Source: Candidatus Eiseniibacteriota bacterium
GTDB taxonomy: Bacteria > Eisenbacteria > RBG-16-71-46 > JAFGJU01
Direction of reading: 5' to 3'
Assembly: GCA_020349905.1 (NCBI GenBank)
Contig: CP070702.1
Location: forward strand, 1,451,809 to 1,502,549
Length of the DNA: 50,741 bases
In this document: positions 39,321 to 46,599 of the stretch, piece after piece
Numbering within the stretch: position 1 is the first letter of the stretch
Layout: each line of letters begins with the position of its first letter
Notes under the pieces: generated by a model
The model's input: the letters and a program-made list of their open reading frames with translations, nothing else
The model's database searches: none
Told to the model about the DNA's origin: nothing
Position numbers and translations under genes: made by a program

Positions 39321-41774
39321 TCAAGCGGAACTGGCCGCTTCCTCCACCGGCTTCTTCTTGGGCTTAGGAGCCAGGACCTCTTTCGTGTGTTCTATCTCCT
39401 CTGCCGTTACCTTCTGCCTCAGTTCTTCGACCGCCTTCATGACGACCGCGAACTTCTGGCCTTCGGCAGCACTTATCCACTCCAGCTGAAGCCTCTCAGG
39501 CCTGATGCCGTTCTTCTCCAGCTTGTCCCAGAGCTTCTCGACCCTCAGCTGTGTCTGCCTGTTGGCGTCGATGTAGTGGCAGTCCGCGAAGTGACACCCC
39601 GAGACCAGCACTACGGGGGCACCCTTGCGAAAGGCGTACAGGACGAACTCGTCCTTGACTCGTCCGCTGCACATCGTTCTTATGAGACGATTGCTCACCG
39701 GATACTGAAGTCTCGAGATGCCGGCGAAATCTCCGCCGGCGTATGAGCACCAGTTGCAGGCGAAGACGACGACCTTGTCCTGAGAGTTCGTGTCCAGTAT
39801 GGCGTCGATCTGGGCGTATATCTGTGCGTCCGTGAAATGGCGCATTGATATCGAGTCGAACGGGCACTCGGCCCCGCAGGTCCCGCAGCCGGCGCAGGCG
39901 GCCTCGATCACTTGCGGGGCGATCTTCTTCTTGCGGTCAGTGGGAGTGATGGCCTTGTAAGGGCAGACCTTCACGCAAAGGCCACAGTACTTGCAGAGGT
40001 CGGGGTCGATGTGTGCAGTTATCGCTTCCACGGTGAGCTTGTCCGACGCAAGTATCACGTTTGCCCTCGCAGCCGCCGCCGAGGCCTGGGTCACGCTATC
40101 CTTGACGTCCTTGGGTGCCTCGGCACAGCCCGCCAGGAAGACGCCTCTCGTGGGAGCGTCCACGGGCTTGAGCTTGGGATGTGATTCCATCAAGAACCCG
40201 TCCGACGTCCTCGAGAGCGTGAGAAGTTGCCTCACGACGTCGCTGTCCTTCCTGGGCAAAAGGCCGACAGAAAGCACGAGCAGTTCGAGTTCGTGCTTCT
40301 CTATCTTTCCGGTCGTCGTGTTCTCAACCGTGACTATCAGGTTACCCGTCTCTGGGTTCTCTTCCACTTCGCCCGGGAGTCCCCTCACGTAATGGACACC
40401 CTCGTCTTTGCTCTTCATGTAGAGGTCTTCGAAGCCCTTTCCGAAGGCACGTATGTCCATGTAGAAGACCTTGACGTCAGTGTCAGGATAGTGGTCCTTC
40501 AGGAGGACGGTGTCCTTTATGGTGTTCATGCAGCAGATGTTGCTGCAGTATGGATTCCCTCTCTTCTTGGAGCGAGAGCCCACGCACTGGATGAACCCGA
40601 TGGATTTCGGCCTCGTTCTGTCGCTGGGGCGGATGAAGTGCCCTTCGGTGGGGCCGCCGGCGCAGATGAGTCTCTCGAATTCCATGCTGGTGATTACGTT
40701 CTCGTAGCTCCTGTAACCGTACTCGTCCAGTTCGGTCGGGTCGTACACGTCGTTTCCGACGGCCACGATTATGGCGCCCACGTCGACCGTGACCACTTCG
40801 TCCTTCGCGTCGAAATCTATGCACTTCTTCTCGCAGACTTCCTGGCACTTGGCACAAGCGATAGGATTGTTACCCAGGCAGGTCTTCATGTCTATGAGGT
40901 AGCTGGAAGGAACGGCCTGAGGGAAGGGGATATAGATCCCCTTCCTGGTGGAGAATCCCATCTGGTACTCGTCGGGGGTGCAGGACGGGCAGACTTTCAC
41001 GCAGTCGCCGCAAGCGTTGCACTCCTTCTCGTCGACGTAGCGTGCCTTCTTCCTGATGGTGACCTTGAAGTTGCCGATGTAGCCAGTGACGTTCTCGACT
41101 TCACTGTATGTCATCAACTCGACCTTCGGATGTCGACCGACATCCATCATCTTGGGGCCGAGAATTCATATGGAGCAATCCATCGTGGGATACGTCTTAT
41201 CAAGCTGTGCCATTATCCCACCGATGGAAGGTTCCTTCTCGACCAGGTAGACCTGGTAACCGGCATCTCCGAGGTCAAGTGCGGCCTGGATTCCAGCTAT
41301 GCCGCCGCCGATGACGAGCGCCCTGTTGGTGACGGGAATCTCCGTCTCGTCCTGACTCTCCAGCAGGCGAGCCCGGGCAACGGAAATCTTCACCATGTCC
41401 TTGGCCTTCTCGGTCGCCGCCACCCTGTCCGTGCTGTGAACCCAGCTGCAGTGCTCGCGGAGGTTCGTCATCTCGAGGAGGTACGGATTGACCCCCGCCT
41501 CCGCCACGCACTGCCTGAACGTGGGTTCGTGCATTCTGGGGCTGCAGGAGGCGACTACCACCCTGTTCAACTTGTGTTCAAGGATGTATCGCTTGATTTC
41601 CTGCTGACCAGGGTCCGCGCACGTATACTTGTTCAGAACCGCCACGGCGACATCAGGAAGAGTCTCCGCGAACTTGCGGACTTCCTCGACGTCAACTGAA
41701 GCGGCAATGTTGAGACCACATGCGCAGACGAACACGCCGACCCTCAGGTCCTCAGCGCCATCTGCTCTTACCAT
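39321..41774 (-). CDS. hdrA: HdrA-like FAD/Fe-S subunit, selenocysteine (TGA) read-through, fused MvhD domain
   Basis: One 817-residue protein if TGA at 41168-41166 is read as selenocysteine U203. Upstream part: N-terminal domain, then FAD site VIGGGIAGIQAAL (GGG 156-158) and VEKEPSIGGIMAQLDKTYP. C200-S-I-U203-ILGPKM matches the family CSxCILxPKM motif, so Cys is replaced by Sec with no frame change. Downstream: 4Fe-4S motifs CNACGDCVKVC, CAKCQEVC, CKYCGLCVKVC, CAGCGTCGAEC, then an MvhD/FlpD-like C-terminal domain (CNWCSYAGGD, MCSGRV, GCHFADCHY). ATG 41774 is set by AAGGAGGTG upstream. HdrA is the flavin-based bifurcating core of heterodisulfide reductases. The alternative is two broken genes. 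Confidence 0.87.
41128..41145 (-). promoter_or_regulatory. Bacterial SECIS-like hairpin downstream of the hdrA TGA
   Basis: In the mRNA, GGAUGUC and GACAUCC form a perfect 7-bp stem closing a GGUC tetraloop. The loop begins 27 nt after the UGA, inside the range usual for bacterial SECIS elements, and GGUC matches the loop core of E. coli fdhF that SelB binds. A lower GGCC/GGUC stem may extend it. Confidence 0.7.
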
Positions 41775-41798
41775 CCCTCGCACCTCCTTGGTTGCTTC

Positions 41799-42944
41799 TC
41801 ACTTCTCAAGTGAAGACGCGGCCAAAACAGCCAGGTCTTCAACTTGGATTCGTGCTTCTTCAGGGAAGTCGACATCCTTCATGGCGCACGCAAAGTGTAT
41901 CTGGCACTTCACGCAGGCCGTAACAAGCAGCTCCGAACCCGTCGAACGGGCTTCCTTCAGTCTCTGGGTCTGTATGGCCTTCGAGTGTATACCGCAGTTC
42001 ATCCATCCGCTGGTCCCGCAGCAGATGGCGGCGTTTCTGGAGTGAGGCATATCGGAGTAGCCGTCTCCGAACAGTCCTCTGAGAAGATTCCGGGGTTGCT
42101 CGTAGACCCCCAGGAAGCGCCCGAGCCTGCAAGGGTCCTGGAATGTGGCCAGTTTCCCGTCCTTCCTGAACCTCAGTGTCCCCGCAGAGCACTGCTCGTC
42201 AAGGAACTGGGTGAGGTGAACGACCTCAAACGGCAGGGAACCGCCGGCAACCTCTGGATAGCTGAGCTTGAGAGTCGCGGCCCCCTCCGGGCACGACGTC
42301 ACTACTGTTTTGGCACCGCTCTCCGTTATCTTCGCGATGTTGTGCCTGGCAAGCATCTCGAAGTTCTCTATGTCACCCGCCCAGTAGAGATCATGCCCAC
42401 AGCAGCGCTCGTCGGGCAGGACCATGGGCTCGATTCCGGCGGCGTTGAGGAGCTTGACAGTGGAGCGTGCTATCTCCAGGCAGTTCACCTTCAGGTCAGC
42501 GAAGAAGGCGTCGAAGTAGGGGATGCACCCCACGAAATATAGGTAGTCGGACTTCTTCGAAATCTTTAGGTCGCTGGTGAGCCACTCGAGCCTGTTCTGC
42601 TTCAGCTCGGGCGAGGTCATAATTCTCATGAGCAGCTGAAGCGTATTCCCGTGTGCACACGCACCCTCCTCGCCGGCGCTGTGTGCCTCTACCCGGACTA
42701 TCTTGGTCAGGTCCACGTAGTCAATGTCGGACGGGCACCTCTCGCTGCACAGCCCGCACGTGAGACAGTCCCACTGTCGCTCCTTGCGGGCCTCCTCATG
42801 CCCCCCGGAAACCGAACCCACCACTATGCGCCTCGGCGAGAAGCAGTCGTTTGCGCGGGCCACCGGACACACGGCCGTGCACTTGCCACAGTCCAGGCAT
42901 GAGCGGGCCCCAGTTGCCTTGATGGCGTCGGTCGTGTTTCTCAC
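41799..42944 (-). CDS. HdrC-HdrB fused heterodisulfide-reductase-like subunit
   Basis: 381 residues. The N-terminal HdrC-like part has two 4Fe-4S motifs, CLDCGKCTAVC (16-26) and CLTCGLCSERC (60-70). The C-terminal HdrB-like part has two cysteine-rich CCG domains: first C140, C181-C182, C218; second C272, C308-C309, C344xxC347. The first domain ends CPEG where CPxC is expected (G221), so one ligand of the first non-cubane cluster is missing; the second is complete. GTG 42944 with GGGAGGA upstream; the stop of mvhD overlaps it (GTGA). The subunit probably holds the disulfide (or other thiol acceptor) reducing site next to HdrA. Natural acceptor unknown. Confidence 0.9.
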   Translation of the reverse strand: MRNTTDAIKATGARSCLDCGKCTAVCPVARANDCFSPRRIVVGSVSGGHEEARKERQWDCLTCGLCSERCPSDIDYVDLTKIVRVEAHSAGEEGACAHGNTLQLLMRIMTSPELKQNRLEWLTSDLKISKKSDYLYFVGCIPYFDAFFADLKVNCLEIARSTVKLLNAAGIEPMVLPDERCCGHDLYWAGDIENFEMLARHNIAKITESGAKTVVTSCPEGAATLKLSYPEVAGGSLPFEVVHLTQFLDEQCSAGTLRFRKDGKLATFQDPCRLGRFLGVYEQPRNLLRGLFGDGYSDMPHSRNAAICCGTSGWMNCGIHSKAIQTQRLKEARSTGSELLVTACVKCQIHFACAMKDVDFPEEARIQVEDLAVLAASSLEK

Positions 42945-43390
42945 CCGTTTCCTCCCTGTCTCCTCAAGGGACTTGGTCCTGCCTTTCTGACCTGGCTCAG
43001 GAACTCCTCCGTGACCCGGTTCAACGCACCGGTGTCCTGGGGGGGCAAGAGTTCGAGTTTCAATCTCTCGGGCTCGAGGCCCAGAATCTTTATGAGGTTC
43101 TTCGAAGTCTCGAACATCTCCAGCTGCTGTTCGTTTCCAGTGGAGTAGTGGCAGCTTCCACGCTCGCACCCGCAGATGATGACTCCGTCGGCCCCCAGTT
43201 CGAAGGCGCTGAGCACGAATCCCGGCTGGACCCTGCCCGAACACATGACGCTGACGGAACTGACCTGAGAGCCCTTGAAGGGACTCTTCTTTGCCGAGCC
43301 TCCTTCGGAGTTCCCGTCAGACCCGGAGCACCACTTGCAGACAAAGGCCACTACTCGCGGACTGAACTCTACGCGGGACTTCTTCTTCAT
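42941..43390 (-). CDS. mvhD: MvhD/FlpD-like 2Fe-2S electron-transfer subunit
   Basis: 149 residues. FVCKWCSGSDG, VSVMCSGRVQPGFVLSAFELGADGV and GCERGSCHYSTGN are the MvhD family cysteine motifs. In methanogens MvhD passes electrons between hydrogenase or formate dehydrogenase and HdrA. ATG 43390 with AAGGAAG upstream; the frame is open to 43447. A gap of 94 bp follows korC; its end overlaps the hdrC-hdrB start by 3 bp. A second MvhD-like domain is fused to the C-terminus of HdrA in this operon, so there are two copies. No hydrogenase large or small subunit is in the window. Confidence 0.9.
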   Translation of the reverse strand: MKKKSRVEFSPRVVAFVCKWCSGSDGNSEGGSAKKSPFKGSQVSSVSVMCSGRVQPGFVLSAFELGADGVIICGCERGSCHYSTGNEQQLEMFETSKNLIKILGLEPERLKLELLPPQDTGALNRVTEEFLSQVRKAGPSPLRRQGGNG

Positions 43391-43484
43391 ATCTTCCTTA
43401 TGTTCTCCTGCCTTTTCTCGTCTCCCACGCACCCGGCCGTCTGCCACGGCGTCGGCCCCTTCTATGAGAGGTCCCGTAAGCTCT

Positions 43485-44042
43485 CTAGGCGAGTTTCATG
43501 GGCTCCGCCTTCAGCCCGTAATCGTAGCCCTGTTGGAAAGCGTCCAAGTTAAGCTGTTTCGTGGCCGGCGGGACCGTCGAGGCCACCGCCTGCTGCATCG
43601 CCTCAAAGCTCACCAGCTTTGTAACCGAAGCGAAGAATCCCAACATGACGATGTTTGCCACGATCTTCCTTCCCAGACTCTCCGCCATGCGCGTGGCAGG
43701 GATGGAGTACACCTTGGAGGTCTTGTTGAACGCCGACACCTTCACCAGGTCCTCGTCTATCAGGACAGTGGCGTTGTCCGGCAGCAGGCACTCGAACTTG
43801 GTGCACGCCTCCTGAGACATCAAGACGAGAACGGAGGGCGTCACAGGATGTGGGTAGTGAACGGCCGTGTCCGATATCACCACTCCCGCGCTGCAGGCTC
43901 CGCCTCTCGACTCCGGGCCGTAGCTCTGGGTCAGAGTGGCGTTCTTCTTGTCGTAGATGGACGCGGCCTTGCCGACTATGTAGCCGGCCATGATTATTCC
44001 CTGTCCGCCAAAACCCGCAAATCTCAACTCGGTTCTAGCCAT
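43485..44042 (-). CDS. korC: 2-oxoacid:ferredoxin oxidoreductase gamma subunit
   Basis: 185 residues. ELRFAGFGGQGIIMAGYIVG, SYGPESRGGACSAGVVIS and VLIDEDLV mark the gamma domain of 2-oxoacid:ferredoxin oxidoreductases, which contacts CoA. ATG 44042 has GAGGAAGG upstream and follows korB by 10 bp; the frame extends further upstream but overlaps korB. Fourth subunit gene in the order D-A-B-C. Confidence 0.92.
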   Translation of the reverse strand: MARTELRFAGFGGQGIIMAGYIVGKAASIYDKKNATLTQSYGPESRGGACSAGVVISDTAVHYPHPVTPSVLVLMSQEACTKFECLLPDNATVLIDEDLVKVSAFNKTSKVYSIPATRMAESLGRKIVANIVMLGFFASVTKLVSFEAMQQAVASTVPPATKQLNLDAFQQGYDYGLKAEPMKLA

Positions 44043-44052
44043 AAAGCCTTCC

Positions 44053-44928
44053 TCACTCATCAACGCTCGGGATTGCGAGCTCCTCAGCTCGTGGCTTCTC
44101 CACCGGGGGGCCGAACTTCCCCTTGAGTCCTTGGTTGACCACATCAAGAAACGTCGGGCGCTCTATGTCGACGAACTTGCCCACGATTATCTTCCCGCCC
44201 GGCTCTATGCCGACCTTCGCAGGATCGGCGCCGTGCTGAATGACCGTTTGCTCCCTGTAGCTGTTGAGTATGTCGAGTCCTGTACCCTGTCTGTTGAAAC
44301 GGCCGAACAGGGTGGGACAGGGAGAGATTATCTCGACCACGCTGAAACCTCTCTTCATGAGCGCCTCGTGGATGGATTTGCGGAGCCTTCTTGCGTCGAG
44401 CGCGGTCCAGCGCGCAACGTAAGTCGCACCGCTCGCCGCGGCCAGATGAGGGATGTTGAACGGAAACTCGAAATTACCGTACGGGGTCGTGCTCGTCTTG
44501 GCCCCGATGGGGGTCGTCGGGCCGCCCTGGCCTCCGGTCATCCCATAGTTGAAGTTGTTTACACAGATTATCGTCATGTCGAGGTTTCGCCTGGCGGAGT
44601 GGATGAAGTGGTTCCCGCCTATGGCGATGAGGTCGCCGTCTCCGGAGAAGACCACCACCTTCAGAGAAGGATTGGCGAGGTGGAGTCCGACCGCGAACGG
44701 GATAGGTCTTCCGTGCGTGGTGTGAAACGAATCCAGCTTGACGTACCCCGCCACCCGGCCCGTGCAGCCGATTCCGGAGACAACGGACACGTTGTCGAGA
44801 GAAATGCCGGTGTCCTGAAGTGCTGACATGAAGGCAGTAAGAGAGGTCCCGAGACCACAGCCGGAACACCATATGTGCGGAATCCTGTCCTCCCTCAGGA
44901 GTTGGTCCATCGGATGCCGTTCGATCAT
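44053..44928 (-). CDS. korB: 2-oxoacid:ferredoxin oxidoreductase beta subunit (TPP-binding)
   Basis: 291 residues. Cysteine motif HIWCSGCGLG near the N-terminus, GIGCTGRVAGYVKLD, and the thiamine diphosphate motif GDGDLIAIGGNHFIH with NNFNYGMTGGQ. The start is ATG 44928, overlapping the korA stop as ATGA; the frame remains open far upstream but within korA. With korA this forms the catalytic unit that decarboxylates a 2-oxoacid to acyl-CoA while reducing ferredoxin. The THGRPIPFAVGLHLANPSL region resembles 2-oxoglutarate types, but other 2-oxoacids are possible. Confidence 0.94.
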   Translation of the reverse strand: MIERHPMDQLLREDRIPHIWCSGCGLGTSLTAFMSALQDTGISLDNVSVVSGIGCTGRVAGYVKLDSFHTTHGRPIPFAVGLHLANPSLKVVVFSGDGDLIAIGGNHFIHSARRNLDMTIICVNNFNYGMTGGQGGPTTPIGAKTSTTPYGNFEFPFNIPHLAAASGATYVARWTALDARRLRKSIHEALMKRGFSVVEIISPCPTLFGRFNRQGTGLDILNSYREQTVIQHGADPAKVGIEPGGKIIVGKFVDIERPTFLDVVNQGLKGKFGPPVEKPRAEELAIPSVDE

Positions 44929-46079
44929 TTCGCAGCCCTCCTGATGGCCTCCAGGACCTTTGCGGGATCGTGTATTCCTCCCCCGGCGTGAGGCACCTGG
45001 ATGACCTCTGCCTTTCCGTGGGCGCAGCGCTCGACTTCGAGCGAGATCTGGCCGTAATTTATCTCGGGCACCACGAATGCCTTCACTCCCGCGGCCAACT
45101 GGCCTATCCGCTCCTCGGGGAACGGCCACACCACGATGGGTTTGAAAAGCCCCACCTTCAGCCCTTCCTCGCGAGCGAGCTGTATGGGCAGCAGAGAGGT
45201 CCTGGCCGAAATGCCGTAGGAGCACACTATGACGTCTGCTCCTTCGCATTGATCCTCGTGATACTCGATTATCTTGTCCCGGTTCTTCCGTATCTTGTCG
45301 ATGAGACGCTGCACCAGCTCTATCTGTGCCTCTTCGGTTATGACGGGATATCCCTTCCTGTCGTGGGTGAGTCCGGTAACGTGCATCTTGTATCCCTGTC
45401 CTGCAAGGGCCATCGCAGGCACGAGGTCCTCGTCGGGATCGTAGGGCAGATACTTCTCCGGAGAGACCTTCGGAGTCCTCCTGGGAGTGAGCTTGATGTC
45501 GTCCGCAGGAGGTATGATGACCTTTTCGGTCATGTGCCCAACGACTTCGTCCGACATGATGAGCACCGGTATTCTGAACTGTTCCGAGAGGTTAAACGCC
45601 TTGATCGTGAGGTCGAAAATCTCCTGCGGGGAGCTCGGACTCAGGGCGATGATCTCGTAAGGGCCGTGCGAGCCCCATCGGGCCTGCATCATGTCGCCCT
45701 GGCCAACCAGGGTGGGGAGCCCGGTGGAAGGTCCGCCTCTCTGGATGTTGACGAGAACACAGGGGGTCTCCGTCATTATGCCCAGACCCAGGTTCTCCAT
45801 CATCAAGCTGAACCCGGGGCCACTCGTGGCGCTCATGGTCTTCGCTCCCGCCCACGCGGCTCCGAGTATGGCGTTCATGGAGGCGAGTTCGTCCTCCATC
45901 TGGATGAAGGTACCGCCCACCTCGGGGAGCCTTTCGGCCATGTGCTCCGCAACTTCAGTGGAGGGAGTGATGGGATAGCCGGCAAAAAAGCGGCAACCGG
46001 CCGCGAGTGCGCCCTCTGCACACGCTTCGTTGCCGCTGATGAAATGCTCTCCGGTGAGAACGGCGCCCTTACTTTCCAC
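44925..46079 (-). CDS. korA: 2-oxoacid:ferredoxin oxidoreductase alpha subunit
   Basis: 384 residues. GNEACAEGALAAGCRFFAGYPITPSTEV, GAKTMSATSGPGFSLMMEN and VNIQRGGPSTGLPT are alpha-subunit hallmarks (domains I and II). GTG 46079 with GGAGGAGGTGGAG upstream, overlapping korD by 11 bp. The substrate is most likely 2-oxoglutarate: the operon has a separate two-cluster delta subunit, and the window has sucCD and gdhA; a branched-chain (Vor) assignment cannot be ruled out. Confidence 0.93.
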   Translation of the reverse strand: MESKGAVLTGEHFISGNEACAEGALAAGCRFFAGYPITPSTEVAEHMAERLPEVGGTFIQMEDELASMNAILGAAWAGAKTMSATSGPGFSLMMENLGLGIMTETPCVLVNIQRGGPSTGLPTLVGQGDMMQARWGSHGPYEIIALSPSSPQEIFDLTIKAFNLSEQFRIPVLIMSDEVVGHMTEKVIIPPADDIKLTPRRTPKVSPEKYLPYDPDEDLVPAMALAGQGYKMHVTGLTHDRKGYPVITEEAQIELVQRLIDKIRKNRDKIIEYHEDQCEGADVIVCSYGISARTSLLPIQLAREEGLKVGLFKPIVVWPFPEERIGQLAAGVKAFVVPEINYGQISLEVERCAHGKAEVIQVPHAGGGIHDPAKVLEAIRRAAK

Positions 46080-46380
46080 CTTTCTCCACCTCCTCCTGCT
46101 CTATCGTCTCGCTGTATATCGCGAACTCCGGGCACAGCAGGTCGCACAACTTGCAGCTTACGCACGCGTCCTCGTTGACCGCCACCGGGAAATGATAGCC
46201 CTTCGAGTTGAACTCGTCCGAGAGTCCCAGCACGTCCCTGGGACAGTACTCGATGCAGAACCCGCATCCTTTGCACCGCTCCTTGATGATGTGAACCTTG
46301 CCCTTCGGAACCTGTAGCCTGTCCGCGTCGAGGGGCTTTCTCCAAAACTTTGGCTTTTCAGCAGTTGAAGGCTCTTTCAT
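46069..46380 (-). CDS. korD: 2-oxoacid:ferredoxin oxidoreductase delta subunit, 2x[4Fe-4S]
   Basis: 103-residue ferredoxin-like subunit. Two motifs, CKGCGFCIEYC (36-46) and CVSCKLCDLLC (about 73-83), each continued by Pro, carry electrons away from the TPP site. First gene after the 46467-46495 promoter, about 80 nt downstream of the expected start. Confidence 0.93.
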   Translation of the reverse strand: MKEPSTAEKPKFWRKPLDADRLQVPKGKVHIIKERCKGCGFCIEYCPRDVLGLSDEFNSKGYHFPVAVNEDACVSCKLCDLLCPEFAIYSETIEQEEVEKGGK

Positions 46381-46466
46381 GCGTCTGTGCCCTCCGTATG
46401 GCAGGCCTCGGCGTCAACCTATGGCGAAAACCCGGCAAGTCCGGTGTATCTAAAAGCAAGAGAACT

Positions 46467-46495
46467 AGTATATTCCAGTACGCTTTGCGTGTCAA
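46467..46495 (-). promoter_or_regulatory. Promoter of the kor-hdr operon
   Basis: On the minus strand TTGACA (46495-46490), 17-bp spacer, TATACT (46472-46467). Start near 46460. Close to consensus, which fits a highly expressed core-energy operon. Confidence 0.85.
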
Positions 46496-46524
46496 ACGAT
46501 AATTGTGGCACAAAGAGTGCTACG

Positions 46525-46553
46525 TTGTAAATATCCACCTTAAGTGCTAGGAT
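46525..46553 (+). promoter_or_regulatory. Extended -10 promoter for sprA
   Basis: TTGTAA (46525-46530), 17-bp spacer, TAGGAT (46548-46553) preceded by TGC. Start near 46560, 40 nt before the ATG. Divergent from the kor promoter with about 30 bp between -35 boxes. Confidence 0.6.
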
Positions 46554-46599
46554 TTGGCCGGCTATTTTGCCGTGTGAAGGAAACCTGTGGCGGCTAGGC

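Noticed and set aside
39321..41150. Downstream HdrA segment as a separate gene starting at ATG 41150
   Set aside because: No Shine-Dalgarno, and it would begin in the middle of a conserved motif; recoding of TGA explains the sequence better.
40227..41699. 490-residue plus-strand frame over hdrA
   Set aside because: Antisense shadow of the hdrA coding sequence; no family match and no ribosome site. The same holds for 44970-46178 over korA and 38308-39141 over lptF.
46506..46521. Sigma-54-like element TGGCAC-N-TGC upstream of sprA
   Set aside because: GG-N10-GC fits, but GTGC replaces TTGC, a better extended -10 sigma-70 promoter lies 20 bp downstream, and no activator site is visible.
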